Assembly: GCA_023374045.1 (NCBI GenBank)
Contig: CM041782.1
Coordinates: 186,452,925 to 186,516,924, forward strand
Length of the DNA: 64,000 bases
Reading direction: 5' to 3'
Source: Limonium bicolor
Taxonomy: Eukaryota; Streptophyta; Magnoliopsida; Caryophyllales; Plumbaginaceae
Shown: piece after piece, positions 21,120 through 34,508 of the stretch
Numbering within the stretch: the first letter of the stretch is position 1
Layout of the letters: every line of letters starts with the position of its first letter
The notes under the pieces: model-generated
What the model was told of the DNA's origin: nothing
What the model saw: only the letters and a program-made list of their open reading frames with translations
Database searches by the model: none
Program-made: the position numbers and the translations under genes

Positions 21120-23238
21120 TAACAGAGTAGATGTTATTACATTAATAAGTTATAAAGTACAAGTTATTTAGTTTAGGCTTAAATAAAACTTGTTACAAGT
21201 CTTGTATATTAAAAAACATTGTGCTAAAATAAATGGTTAAATAATAATACCATACAACATTAGTGCATGCGTTCATGCAACTGTAGCTTATACGCCTAAG
21301 TTCAAATAAGAACAATATTAATGCATATAATGAATTATGAACATTAGTATACGTGCATAACACATCACACGAATTAACGTTGCATGTATACATGCAACTA
21401 TAGGTTATAAATGTGTGCTCGTATACCAAACCGATTTGGTTAATGTTAGTACCTAAGAACAAACGTGAATGTATAACTACATACTCGTAAATGTTACGGG
21501 ATATAATGGAATAAATTCAAACACTCGAAAAACGCTATAACTAAGACGTTGTATACAACCGATGCATTTAAATAAACCTGGATGTTAGTAATTACTACAA
21601 ACGACGAGTTTTACGTAGCGTTACCTTAAACGATTAACTGTTGAAATCCGGGGATGTAATGTCGGGATTACTTGTGCTGTTCGGATTTACCGAGCTTAAA
21701 TAAGTCATGTGGATTGGCTTATATTGTGTTTGATATTTAGACCGTATCACCGATGAAGGCGCTCGATGAGCTAGTGGTCTACAGCGCAACCTAGGTCTTT
21801 GGTGAACGGTATGTAAAGGGGTCTGATTCGAGATGTCCTGAGGAATTCCTTGGGCTCGGATATGTGTGCTATATAACGAGTGTGATGCATGTATGGATGT
21901 GTGTTTTGTGATGGTAATTGTTTAAATTCCCGCATCATTAATTGTGCGCGAACGTCCTTCGGGACTAATACTACGTCGACTATAGATCGACTTATATAAA
22001 ACACATATACGTTTAACGTGATGTGATTATGGTTAATTGATATAACACACCAAATATTATGATGGGATATATATGTATTAACCTAAGTAATTTACTTAGG
22101 TATGGGACATGACATTGTCGGTCTCTAGAGCATAGCTCTAACATGAACACTACCTAGATGACTTCTAGGCATGCGTAAGACCCATAGGGCAGCCAACAAA
22201 TAAATAATATTCTCCATACCTAAAACTGTAACTGGGTAACTGACTGACTAAGTCAAATGCTGGGAAGTGTATGAGTGGATGGTTTACCTTAATCCAGTTA
22301 GACATTGGTTACTGGTTGCGTGTTGAGATCTCTTGAGTTAACCCAGATCGGGCTTACTCTGGTTTAACCTGATCGAGCCTAGATAGATCGACAGGTATGG
22401 TGATAACATGGGCGCCTTTAAAAAGGCAAAATATGTACGCTTTTAAAAAGACAAAGTGAATGAGCACCTCGTGTGCATGGGACTACCGTCCAAGTGAGGT
22501 TAATTCGGGATGTCCTAACTTGACTCCCGACAGAGCTAACAAAATGTGTAAAGTTATGTGAGGGCCCGGGGGGCTGTATGTGAAGTTGGTATGGATGACC
22601 GTTACTGACGGCTATGTGTTTATCGTTGTTATGGTTGGATGCTTTGTGATTAAATGTATGTTGTGGTGTGTGAATTGTAATGCATGTATTCACTATTTAT
22701 TTTACCGCCGATCATGTGTTTACAGCTTTACATACCTGTACACCGGTAAAGCATGTAACGAACTTAATAATGGCGACCTTGACTATTAAGTAACCAATAG
22801 GGTCCAGGCTCGGCATACTCAGCGTTTATCGCTGAGCCTTTATGGCATTGCTGCAGGTGACGATTACCATGGAAGCCGAAGAGCGGGACTCGGGTAGTTA
22901 GGAATGTAATGACCGTATGAGATCTCACAATGTATTAGGATGATCATTAGTTTCAAGTGTTAATGGAGTTGTATACATTTGGGATTACATAGACGCTCAC
23001 TTGTCGTTTAAGTTACAGTGGTTTAGATTGATGTATAGGTTAGTATCTCGTTATCACTGCGGTTATGTATTTATACCAGTTGTGTTTCGTATTTAATTTG
23101 CTTATGCCTCTTTACTCGTATGGGCGAGTAATGGCATGTGACACCCGAGTGAGATTTAATTACTGTGAGACTTCCGTTGTGAGACGTTTATTAATGCTAC
23201 GTGAGTGATTACTACGTGATTATGAGTGGGGTGTTACA
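21120..23238 (+). repeat. LARD-1 5' LTR, segment 3 (LTR 3' end)
   Basis: It aligns with 32392-34508 of the 3' LTR with roughly a few percent difference by eye. It ends GAGTGGGGTGTTACA at 23238, followed by AAAAG and a PBS. A hairpin-like GCTCGGCATACTCAGCG stretch followed by CTGCAG|GTGACG (near 22857) is a possible splice acceptor. The short ORFs at 21193-22789 are all mirrored in the other LTR and match no protein I recognise. Confidence 0.9.
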
Positions 23239-23243
23239 AAAAG

Positions 23244-23255
23244 TGGTATCAGAGC
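23244..23255 (+). other. Primer-binding site, LARD-1
   Basis: TGGTATCAGAGC lies 5 nt after the LTR end. It matches the initiator-Met tRNA 3' end. Unlike LARD-2 it is not enclosed in a perfect hairpin. Confidence 0.9.
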
Positions 23256-24094
23256 GGTAGAGCGGACGAGATAATAGGATTTTAGACAGTGAGCCTAGGA
23301 TTTGGGAAATACGGGAAACGTTTGTGAGGTACGAAACGTCTTCACTTAAGTGAATTTATGTGTTAGCAAAGCCTTTGGCTTGCAAGTGTTAGCCCTTAAG
23401 GAGCACGAATGTGCTGATTGTAATATGGTAAGTTATCGAGTAACGAGAAGACGAATGGTAATGCCGATGTTTAGTGGTGGTGTGAGCCAAGAAGCTGGCC
23501 AAGGGCATAAAGGCCTGGGAATATTACCCCCGATATGGACCAGCTGAGAGCTTAGTCAGGAGGAGACATACGAACGTCGTGAGTACATTGGCGACAGTCC
23601 AATTTCATGTGGAAGTCCAGTATGGATTACCGACGTCACAGTACCCTCCGCCGCAACCCAATGAGTATCATACAATGAAAAAAATACAATCCCCGAATAT
23701 AGGGAAGAGGGCTGCCAAGCCCAACAGACCGTCTAAACGCTTTTGTACTGAATAAATAAATTCCTACTCTTATAACGATAAAAAAAACTCAATACCTTAC
23801 CTCCCATCACGACCAAGCGTTGTAACGATAGGCACCGCTAGAGGCGAGCGCCACTACTAATATAACTCTAGAACCTTGTCGTGACGACACATATGGAGAA
23901 ACAAAATTCCGAGCGTTTATGCTATCATAAATCTAATGCGAGGTAGAACTCGGATATTCTAATAACAGTATGGTGATGAAAAATTTCCAATTCGAATACC
24001 GTCCTATTTAGGAACAATCGTTCTAACGGTATTGGAGCAACCAATGCGGTAGTAAGACGAACGAGTCTGAAACCGACAATTCCACTTGCATGGC

Positions 24095-24172
24095 GTGCTT
24101 GCCACTGCAAGCGCTAAGGTAAACAGTGTACTAATAATTCCGTCTACCCCGTGCACTTGCTACCGCAAGTGC
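24095..24172 (+). other. Pair of GCACTTGC/GCAAGTGC hairpins, LARD-1
   Basis: 24153-24172 has a perfect 8-bp stem (GCACTTGC, GCAAGTGC) and the loop TACC. A second, related hairpin lies at 24095-24114 (GTGCTTGC, GCAAGCGC, loop CACT). Both are about 0.9 kb after the PBS. Equivalents occur at 47825-47844 and 61206-61225. Confidence 0.65.
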
Positions 24173-24549
24173 TGCAGACAACTATGACTGTAGTTACAAT
24201 TACTATTATCGTTACAAACGAGTTCTGTAAACTAGGTAGACCAACGGTACGACACCATGGCTACAATAACCGCTAAACAATCGCACGACTCAAATATAAC
24301 TACATGACTACAATTGTCGCCATAAGAATAATAAACCGCAAGGACCCGATGAGCCCGAACAATCATAACAGAAGGAGCACATATCAGCCCATAACAACTA
24401 CCTTCATTAGTCAGTGATGAATCAATAATGTCGGCGTAAGAGCCAGGTATCATAATGTAACTTATCTGTTAAACTATCAAATGGCTTCAATGGACGTGGG
24501 AGGTGGAACTTGATTTCCTAGGAATCAAGGAAAGCTGAACAAAATTGGG

Positions 24550-24595
24550 GTGGAAGGATAGTTCAACATTGGTGCTGATCACATCAGGGTCGGAT
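24550..24595 (+). other. Conserved block X, LARD-1
   Basis: A roughly 45-nt block contains GATAGTTCAACA and GCTGATCACATCAGGG. It is nearly invariant at 51160-51205 and, on the minus strand, at 57846-57892. No reading frame is shared. Confidence 0.7.
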
Positions 24596-25918
24596 AACTC
24601 CTGAGACTCTTCACAAGTTGCCACAGTTAATTACAGTCAGGATAAACACAACTACAGTATACTAGCTACGAACAACTAGCAACAATTTAATAACAAAGAA
24701 TTAAATAAGAAGACTTGTGACTAACAGCTCACGCTCGTACGCGTTAAATTATACAGAAGACTGTAGAGGAAATATGATCACATAATGATCAACACCAATA
24801 ATACACACTACCAGTCTACACCAAATTATGATGAACTCCAGAAAGGTCATAAACCATATCAGCCAACAGTTGGGCCAAAATTGAAAAGAATAATTCTACC
24901 GTAACCCGGATATTACCAATACCATTCGCAACAATAAATGCGAATAAATGTTTAACGCAAAAAAAATTACCACCCCTAGGCACTACCTTTATCAAGGAGT
25001 GTCGTGTACACTTATGTACAATTATGAATGAACAAACGTCAAGATTAAATCTTATGTGTAATATCATGATCATACTGATCATTGGACAAGTTCCAAGTAT
25101 AAAAGTGGCTATCGCCATTGGCGTTCCACCATGTAAAGAGTAATAATTATGTGTATATGTAAACAGGCACGTCGTCTACTATTAGTACGACTGTCAGTGA
25201 TGATGAGTATGTGAATTAAGCAACGGCAAATTGCCTAAACAGTAATACAAGTATCCAAGTATAACCAGCGATACAAAATAACCCCACTAGACGCTAAATA
25301 GCGTAAGTTAAAGTAAGTACTTAATGTACTAGTAAAGGGCAAGCCGGGAGGACGGGGACACCGCCTCCGATTACCTTTCGATGTATGTTACCAAGAAAAC
25401 GATGTCTGAATTAATATGACAGATAACAAGAAGCAAACTACCATAGGGACTTCCATAAAGGAAGGATGCACACATCCTCGCCACGGAGTCCGATATTACG
25501 TTAAACAATACGATCCATAAAATATAATGAAGTGAGGGAGCTACGGTACAAACCGTGAGCAACATAAATAACATGCTTAATAACCAACAAGCGCCTAACC
25601 GCGCGTATGAAATGTATATAACAACAATTACGAGTAAATCATTAAACAACAAATAACAACAAACTTACAATACGAGAACTCGAAGATTCTCTTAAAGAAA
25701 TTTGCGAACCATTATCTACAATATACTCGATAACAAAGAGGAGGAAAACCATCTTCCTTTATTACAGTACGACTCATGCCTTTAGGATAAAAATAACGAA
25801 CACCTGCTAATACAAATACACGAACATATACCCATTGGGCAGGAAACCCAGGGAACCGAATATTCCCGCGGGAGGCCCCCAATATTAACAAGAAAGGAGA
25901 TTGACAACAGAATACTTC

Positions 25919-26060
25919 ACGAACGTGTGACGGACACTACGAGTCTATAAACGAGTTATGGGATGGCCACACCCCATGGGAGCTTGTGGGCTCGACAGAC
26001 CTATTCCTGAGTTAGTCGAGTAAGTAGCAATGTATCAGTACGGTACCCCATACACGTAGA
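25919..26060 (+). other. Conserved block Y, LARD-1
   Basis: Shared words are CACTACGAGT, GGAGCTTGTGGGC, GACAGACCTA and AGTAGCAATGTATCAG. They appear in the same order at 48241-48390 and on the minus strand at about 60727-60880. No ORF is preserved across copies. Confidence 0.65.
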
Positions 26061-27687
26061 CAAGTGGTGAAAGGAACACAAGAGGTAGTCAACTCCACAT
26101 AGAGGTCGAAAACGTGAACCCAGAACAGTATAAATAACCACCCAGAATAAACTAATGAGTAGAACCCCCAGTGTAACTAACAAAATTGACGGAACCAACA
26201 ACCTTGAATATAAAATGATCAAGCCATAACTCCGCAAAGGAATGGCTAATACACAGTGGAGAAAATTGACAGTAAATTAAATGACAAGCAAGAAGACCCA
26301 ATAAATGGGCTAATGAGAATATAATACACAAAAAGGCTCAATAGTCATTTATACTAACAATATGCAGTACTCAAGAGCAACCATATAATCATTATAATCA
26401 TTACCCGTAAAAAGGGACAAAGAGAGAATTACTCTCCAAATATAAATATATACAACAATTCCAAATGGTATCACAATCATGTATGTCCAAATTAAGGGCA
26501 GTAGTACGTTCTTAACCAGGGAAAGGTTGAACACAAGTACATTATTGTCTAATATACAGTAAAGGCTAAGCTAGTACACTAGCAGATGCTCTGAACTTTA
26601 AAAAGAATACCAATAAATATATAACAGTCTAATTGACAGAGATATGGTGCGCGCGGAAGCGACGATTACAAACTACTATGTAAATGAATACTTTTCTAAA
26701 CACAGACGAGCAAAGCTTGCACAGAAAACAATGATAAGGAATAAAATGCAAGAAAGGCTATACAACAGCCTGGTCAATTAAAGGACATGTTCCAGAATAA
26801 CTACTGAGTTCAAACCATAACTCAAATAGGAACTCATAAATATACAATGATATTCCTTGTGAAAAACGTATGAATATAAAAATATAAAATATATTAGAGG
26901 AAATTACCTCAACTGCCAAAACGTACCCCACAGGATGTTACACAATACAGAACACGAATGTGATTATAACAATGGATTCCCTTAATAAACGGGATAAACC
27001 ATACAACAAATGTTGCGAAACCGGCACACGGGAAGCACAACATATACCAACGGGAAATACATAATAAATATTACAATCAAATACCTTACTCCGGAACAAA
27101 CACCGGGACACACGGGATTACAAAAATCACCCCCGTGCATTATTAACAATACTTCTTAAAGAAATGATAGAAACAAGTGCAAGATGGCACTGAATACAAA
27201 TGATAATTAACATTATACTTCATCTCAACGAGTGAAGATAGTAACGTCACCAACTATATTATACGGGATTGATCTAAAATATCGATGTACGAATTAAATC
27301 CAGTCGTGTGCATATACAACTAATGTTACCGCACCGACTGAGATACCTCTGTTTCCAGTTACAAGGCCGTGAACGACACCGTCATAAAGGAACGACCTCA
27401 GCAATAAACTGCTGCAAATAAAACACCTAAGATAACAATAGAACGCTGGCGTATTAGCCCCACGTCCAAGGATCTGCACCTCAATACGGAGCGAGTGGAC
27501 CTAGTAGAACGTGGTTGAGATAGCGCACCAAGTACTCCACGCCTTTGGCTGGACATGTACGCACCTCACCTTTCACATAATTTCTTCTAGAAGCGAATGC
27601 TTAAGATCAACCCATCTCTCAATATGAGAATTCGATGAGACCCAAGTATCCAGCGCTCTTTAGTTAGCGGCTGTTGTATACTTGTGG

Positions 27688-27724
27688 GGGTACGGGGGCG
27701 TAACCCTTTTTAAGGGGGGTAGAG
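27688..27724 (+). other. First hairpin-PPT module (PPT1), LARD-1
   Basis: GGGTACG (27688-27694) pairs with CGTAACCC (27699-27706), with one bulged A and the loop GGGG. It is followed directly by TTTTTAAGGGGGGTAGAG (27707-27724). This is the same layout as PPT2, but 550 bp upstream. Confidence 0.65.
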
Positions 27725-27944
27725 CCTCTTGGTTGTGCACAGTGTATGCACAGTGTATGCATTACTTCATATGCGGGGCATAAATAAATTGTTGGTTGTT
27801 GTGGTTTTTGGTTGTTTGTTTGTCTTACGGGGCATGCATTGTTTGATTATTTGTGCATTGCACACTTGTGAATGTATGTGTTATACGTATCCTATGAGAT
27901 ACTTATATCATGACGTGATGAAGTATCTGTAAAGATACATGTGA

Positions 27945-27962
27945 TATATATATATATATATA
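27945..27962 (+). repeat. (TA)n microsatellite
   Basis: An uninterrupted run of alternating A and T of about 18 bp. Confidence 0.8.
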
Positions 27963-28237
27963 AGTTTATGTTATGTTATTACAAATCCTTCGCATAGCAT
28001 CGTCTAGATACTGAATGGATCATGGTATAGAACAAGACACCTCGGGGAGGTTGTCAAGATGGTTAGAACTGATAGGAAATGATGGGGCTGATGGATCACC
28101 TATATCCATATATTTGAATTAATGCCACACTTGAGGGCTATGTGCATTATGAGCAAAACACATTATGCGTGAATGTTATAGATGTACATTATGGGAATCA
28201 TGGGTAGATATACATTATATACCTATTTAAAAAAGAC

Positions 28238-28272
28238 GACTTCGGGGTGAAGTCTTTTTAAGGGGGGTAGAC
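28238..28272 (+). other. 3' hairpin and polypurine tract (PPT2), LARD-1
   Basis: GACTTC (28238-28243) pairs with GAAGTC (28249-28254). Then come TTTTTA and AAGGGGGGTAGAC (28260-28272), which abuts the LTR start TGAAATACCCC at 28273. Confidence 0.8.
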
Positions 28273-29530
28273 TGAAATACCCCTAACTAATTAAACATTG
28301 CTTAAATGTTTGATCGATTAAATTAAGGCCTAAATATGCCTTGAGAACCAATTTAAAAACATCAATGGTCAACATAAAGCGAATATTGCACCCTTTGACC
28401 ATTTAAGGTAAATAAATACCCAAATGAACTCTTTAGGACCTAAAATTTTGTCCTAAATATTATAACACATAAAAGAACATACTAAAATTATTGGACAACA
28501 CTCCAACATCAAGAACAAGCATTAACATGCTTAAAAGTCACTTAGAGCAAAATGTGCTCTAAATAAGCCTTAAAGGTCTTGTGACCTCTATTGGAGTCCA
28601 AATAGGATTTCTAAGTATAGTAATCATGTAATGAATTTAATTAATCAATTATCAAAGAAAACCAAGCTCAAAAACAAGTTTTAACACAAAATGTGCACTA
28701 AAACTCCTTAAAGTACATTTTTGAGAAATTGTCTTCCAAATGGATTTTCGATGGACTTTAGAGTCTTGATTACCTTTAATTATACTAATGTGACATAATG
28801 TACCACATTATAATGTCTAATCCAAAGTTTATCAAAAAATCATAAATATGTGCATTGATTTGTGAATAGTACTCATATAAGGTAAAAGTAAGTCTTGATT
28901 GACCAATTTGGTCAATGACCATCCTTAGGTTTCTAAAGTGGCCGGTAACCATGTGCTGTCACCCACCACCATTTAATCTAGGAAAAAGAAACGTAACTAC
29001 CTAACCTTACCTAATTAACTTATTAAAGTAAAAAAAAATTATTTTAATTACAAACCTAATCTAGTCACACGTCAAAAGCAAATCTTCTACTTTGATTACA
29101 CAATACCGACCGCAAAGGAGACTTCCCTCTCCATTAATTAACCTCTGAAATATCTAAACATGACTCATCTATACTATTCCCCCTTTTATTACATTTAATA
29201 CCTTAAATAGCCAAATTGATTGCTCTTCTCTCTCACCCCTCCTTCCAGCCGAGACTTCAACATTTCAAACCCTCCCTTCTCCTCTTTGAACATACTCACC
29301 ATGCCAGCTTCAAGGAGGAACTCAACTTGATTAAGGTAACCATTAAACACAAGGTATAGTTCAAATTCTTCCTCTCTTTTTCCTCCTTCTATAGAGCTAA
29401 TTTATGCCCACTTCCATGCACTACTCAAGTTCAGTTTGGTGTCCAAAGAGGGAGTAGTTATCGACTGGAAAATCAAAAGGGAGTGAAGTAATGTTTAAGT
29501 AGTTTAATAAGGTAAAACATGTTCTAACTT

Positions 29531-30390
29531 GTGAATCCTTCTTCCTTTCACTTCCGATGGTTTTCTTTTCATTCCTTGAGCTTATTTTCTGCTCATTCTC
29601 ATGCCTTATCAGTAGCTCCATCAATGGCTGCAAGTTGTAGCTTATCACGTTGCGTTGAGGAAACTGGAAGCGACCATCTTTCTTGGACTCTGTCCTCAGA
29701 TGGAATTTACTCCAGCAAGTCTTTCTATGAAGATGTTTCAGATTTGAAACAGAACAACATGGTCGAATGGTGTCGAGCATTTTGGATGAAACATGTACCG
29801 CCAAGAATTGAGTTACGAAACTGGTTTCTTCTGCATAACAGAATCCAAACAAAAGACTTTCTCTTCGCAAGAAACTTGATCCCCCTGAATCAATTATTTT
29901 GCCCCTTCTGTAAGCGATCGATTGAAACAGCAGCACACCTGTTTATTCACTGTTCACATTCCAGCAAAATCTGGTGTCGACTCCTCGATTGGTGGGGTAT
30001 TCAGTTTGTCTTCCCTCAGTCTCCTAGTGAGTTGTTTATGGCTTGGCAAGGAATGGTTGGAAAGCGCAGTAATGGCTCCTTGTGGTCGTCTTCTTTTCTT
30101 CATACGATTGGAGTAGTGTGGACTCAGAGAAACAAGCTGGTCTTCGAAGGTAAAGCTGCTTGCTGGGATGAAGCAGTTGATTTAATCAAGCGTTCAAGCT
30201 TAGAATGGTGCAAACATGATGTCCACCTCCCCTCTCATATAGTTTTATCGTCTAGAGAATTGTTCTCTCTTCTGTTCTCCTGAGTAGCGTTTTTTCTATT
30301 CTGATTCATGTTTTTTCTGGCGAGAAGGGCAATCAGCTTGAGTATCGCCCTTGTATCAGGTTTTTTATAACCATATAATTATCAAAAAAA
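29531..30390 (+). pseudogene. 5'-truncated LINE: ORF2 C-terminal zf-RVT region
   Basis: A 250-codon open frame (29531-30283) is followed by a 3' UTR and an A-run ending about 30390. From residue about 50 the protein resembles the zf-RVT region after plant LINE (L1-type) reverse transcriptase. It has a C-x2-C-x8-H-x4-C knuckle (C124, C127, H136, C141) and the words WCRAFWMKHVPPRIE and VVWTQRNKLVFEG. The endonuclease and RT domains are missing, as expected for 5' truncation during target-primed reverse transcription. The upstream codons (1 to about 40) are probably flanking LTR. No clear target-site duplication was found. It sits inside the LARD-1 3' LTR. The 171-codon antisense ORF over it is a shadow. 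Confidence 0.8.
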
Positions 30391-31344
30391 TAAGTTACTT
30401 GCGGCAAGGTGAACATTAGCTTTTTTTCTACCTTGCTGTTAACGTGTCTACTCCCTTGGTTTTGATGCTTTTTTAACATTCTTTATGCTCTAAAGTCCAG
30501 GCGGTTGCATGCCTAGAACAACCCCACAATAAGGTACAAGAACCGTGGACTATTAAACTTGTTTTATCCCATTATATACCTTGGAACATTAAGCTAAACT
30601 TTACCTTGCTTCGTTGAACAATTATGTACGAATGGGTGCTGGGAAACTTGGAAGTTATCCTGTTCAAGAAGAGGAACAGCAAGCGTAATCTCAATTTTGG
30701 AAGAAGTAAGTTGATTACTATCTTAACCATATGATAATCAAGTTTATATGTGATTAAATGTTTTAAAAAAGAACTAACTTAAATATATACAAATATGTAG
30801 CCGTGAGCTTGGAGTGGTGGTTAGCTGATTTTGTAACATAAATCAAGTAAGTAAATCCTACCATGTGTTATATTAAGGTTTTATGTAATTTTAGTTACAA
30901 ACTAATAAAGCCGTGGGTATACAAAGTTCAAAATGACTTAACTAAGTGTTAAAATGTTAATTGACACTTTTGGATAGCTTACTATATATTAAGTTGGATT
31001 ATAATGCCACGAAAATGATTTAAGTAGTTAAAATGCAATTTATAAAAACATTTAGGTGAAAATCATAAAAGTCGTAAACTATAATTATGATTTGAGACAT
31101 TTATGTGTAATTTATTGTATAAACTAAGGTTTGTAATAAGGCCATGTACTTTAGGCCATTTTAATTATGTATATTAAGTTTAGTGTAATAATAAATATTA
31201 CCGAAAAGAATTAGGGGTCAACAGCAATAAAAATGAAATTTGGGGCCTAAATATGAATACGACCAAAAACTAGGTGTTAAAATTAATTTAAATAAAAATT
31301 ATAAGACTTTATAAAGTTTGTGGGGTTAAATTGCAAATTGTGGA

Positions 31345-31421
31345 TAAGTATTCGCTGCGTAAGTCTGGATTGTATATGGAGATTGGACGGTAATGACAGT
31401 ATTAGCGGTAGGGGTGTTACA
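31345..31421 (+). repeat. LTR-B tail inside the LARD-1 3' LTR
   Basis: About 77 bp matching 14775-14852 and ending GGGGTGTTACA, with the same AAAAGTGTAATTATAGG beyond it in both copies. It is an LTR end lying in mid-LTR, with no 5' part here. Confidence 0.75.
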
Positions 31422-34400
31422 AAAAGTGTAATTATAGGAACTTTAGTGTTAAAGATATAAATCAAAACAGACCTAAGGTCTGTTCGGAAATTTCTAAAAT
31501 ATATAACCTTAGGTTATATTAAATATAAAGTTAAATTGATATAATATAAAGTATATGCAACATTATATAATATGTGTGGTATAATTAGAATAAAAGGAAA
31601 GTATGTGATAAGAAGGAAAATGGGATTTATAACCCATATGCTTTCAGGTAATATAACCAACATATATGTGTAACCATAGGTTATAATTATTATAAAGTCA
31701 AAATGTTATAACATATGATATGTATAACATTATGTTAAATATGTGGCAATATTGTAATAAGGGAAAAGTTTGGTAAATTGATGAAAAATCAGATTATGTG
31801 ATTTAGTGCCTTCACGGCAAAACCATATTAGTTTTATAAAACTATAGGTTAAAATAATTAATTAGATATAAATATCATATTATATGATATAAAGATATAA
31901 ATGAAACATTGAATAAAATTTTGTCGTCAAAACATAATTTATAAAACCATGGGGCCTTGGCGCAAATAAAAAGGGTTGAAAAATGAATTTTTAAGCTATA
32001 GTTACAAATGTTATGAATACTATAGCTATTGTCAAATATTAGTGTCATTAAATGAAACTAATATCATTAGTAACAATTCACATGAAATAATGTGACAAGG
32101 AATAATTATATGACAAATATAAACTAAGGTTCAAAATAAATAAACCTTAGGAATTATAAAAGAATGTCATGAGATGTTACATAATGTTAGGATATAAATC
32201 TTAATATAAGTTGTGTAACACAATACAAAAAAAAACATCTCACGTAAGAGGATGAGACGTGGCATATAATGTGCAGTATTCATGAAACGAACATGTATAT
32301 AAGCATATATATATATATGAAATGCGCGAGATGTATGTATAAAAATATATGTATAAGATAAATACATTATATAGTTGGAAACTATATAATATAACAGAGT
32401 AGATGTTATTACATTAATAAGTTATAAAGTACAAGTTATTTAGTTTAGGCTTAAATAAAACTTGTTATAAGTCTTGTATATTATAAAACATTGTGCTAAA
32501 ATAAATGGTTAAATAATAATACCATACAACATTAGTGCATGCGTTCATGCAACTGTAGCTTATATGCTCAAGTTCAAATAAGAACAATATTAATGCATAT
32601 AATGAATTATGAACATTAGTATACGTGCATAACACATCACACGAATTAACGTTGCATGTATACATGCAACTATAGGTTATAAATGTGTGCTCGTATACCA
32701 AACCGATTTGGTTAAAGTTAGTACCTAAGTACAAACGTGAATGTATAACTACATACTCGTAAATGTTACGGGATATAATGGAATAAATTCAAACACTCGA
32801 AAAATGCTATAACTAAGATGTTGTATACAACCGACATTTAAATAAACCTGGATGTTTGTAATTACTACGAACAACGAGTTTTACGTAGCGTTACCTTAAA
32901 CGATTAACTGTTGAAATCCGGGGATGTAATGTCGGGATTACCTGTGCTGTTCGGATTTACCGAGCTTAAATAAGTCATGTGGATTGACTTATATTGTGTT
33001 TGATATTTAGACCGTATCACTGACAAAGGCGCTCGACGAGCTAGTGGTCTACTGCGCAACCTAGGTCTTTGGTGAACGGTATGTAAAGGGGTCTGATCCG
33101 AGATGTCCTGAGGACTTCCTCGGGCTCGGATATGTGTGCTGTATAACGAGTGTGATGCATGTATGGATGTGTTTTATGTGATGGTAATTGTTTAAATTCC
33201 CGCATCATTAATTGTGCGCGAACGTCCTTCGGGACTAATACTACGTCGACTATAGATCGACTTATATAAAACACATATACATTTAACGTGATGTGATTGT
33301 GGTTAATTGATATAACACACCAAATATTATGATGAGATATATATGTATTAACCTAAGTAATTTACTTAGGTATGGGACACGACATTGTCGGTCTCTAGAG
33401 CATGGCTCTAACATGAACACTACCTAGATGACTTCTAGGCATGCGTAAGACCTATAGGGCAGCGAACAAATAAATAATATTCTCCATACCTAAAACTGTA
33501 ACTGGGTAACTAACTGACTAAGTCAAATGCTGGGGAGTGTATGAGTGGATGGTTTACCTTAATCCAGTTAGACATTGGCTACTGGTCGCGTGTTGAGATG
33601 ACTTGAGTTAACCCGGATCGGGCTTACTCTGGTTTAACATGATCGAGCCTAGATAGATCGACAGGTATGGTGATAACATGGACGCCTTTAAAAAGGCAAA
33701 ATATGGACGCTTTTAAAAAGGCAAAGTGAATGAGCACCTCGTGTGCATGGGACTACCGTCCAAGTGAGGTTAATTCGGGATGTCCTAACTTGACTCCCGA
33801 CAGAGCTAACAAAATGTGTAAAGTTATGTGAGGGCCCGGGGGGCTGTATGTGAAGTTGGTATGGATGACCGTTACTGACGGCTATGTGTTTATCGTTGTT
33901 ATGGTTGGATGCTTTGTGATTAAATGTATGTTGTGGTGTGTGAATTGTAATGCATGTATTCACTATTTATTTTACCGCCAATCATGTGTTTACAGCTTTA
34001 TATACATGTACACCGGTAAAGCATGTAACGAACTTAATAATGGCGACCTTGACTATTAAGTGACCAATAGGGTCCAGGCTCGGCATACTCAGCGTTTATC
34101 GCTGAGCCTTTATGGCATTGCTGCAAGTGACGATTACCATGGAAGCCGAAGAGCGGGACCCGGGTAGGTAGGAATGTAATGACCGTACGAGATCTCACAA
34201 TGTATTAGGATGATCATTAGTTTAAAGTGTTAATGGAGTTGTATACAATTAGGATTACATCGACGCTCACTTGTCATCTAAGTTACAGTGGTTTAGATTG
34301 ATGTATAGGTTAGTATCTCGTTATCACTGCGGTTATGTATTTATACCAGTGTTGTTTCGTATTTAATTTGCTTCTGCCTCTTTACTCGTATGGGCGAGTA

Positions 34401-34508
34401 ATGGCATGTGACACCCGAGTGAGATTTAATTACTGTGAGACTTCCGCTGTGAGACGTTTATTAATGCTACGTGAGTGATTACTACGTGATTATGAGTGGG
34501 GTGTTACA

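Larger units (their letters stand above)
23239..28272 (+). mobile_element. LARD-1 non-coding internal region
   Basis: This 5034-bp region between matching LTRs has a PBS, two PPT-like modules and no ORF longer than about 100 codons in any frame. No gag or pol motif is visible. It shares conserved non-coding blocks with LARD-2 and LARD-3: the hairpin at 24153-24172, block X at 24550-24595, and block Y at about 25919-26060. Together with very long LTRs this fits the large retrotransposon derivative (LARD) class, non-autonomous elements mobilised in trans. Confidence 0.8.
28273..34508 (+). repeat. LARD-1 3' LTR, 6236 bp including a LINE insertion
   Basis: It starts TGAAATACCCC after the PPT and ends GGGGTGTTACA. 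The 3' half (31345-34508) matches the 5' LTR, minus the two solo-LTR insertions. The first about 650 bp resemble the start of the LARD-2 LTR, with shared phrases such as ACACAAAATGTGC and TTTGTGAATAGT. The next bases, AGGCA (34509-34513), begin E2 pol and should be the target site. The counterpart site is left of the window. Confidence 0.88.

Noticed and set aside
29421..29936. 171-codon minus-strand ORF
   Set aside because: It is antisense to the LINE zf-RVT frame, which has clear domain motifs.
28273..31421. A separate complete 3.1-kb LTR (TG to CA) here
   Set aside because: Only the last 77 bp match LTR-B. The homology with the 5' LTR continues to 34508, so 28273-34508 is the better LTR.
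34471..34508. Upstream ATG extension of the E2 pol ORF
   Set aside because: These codons come from the LARD-1 LTR end, not from pol. The fusion frame is accidental.
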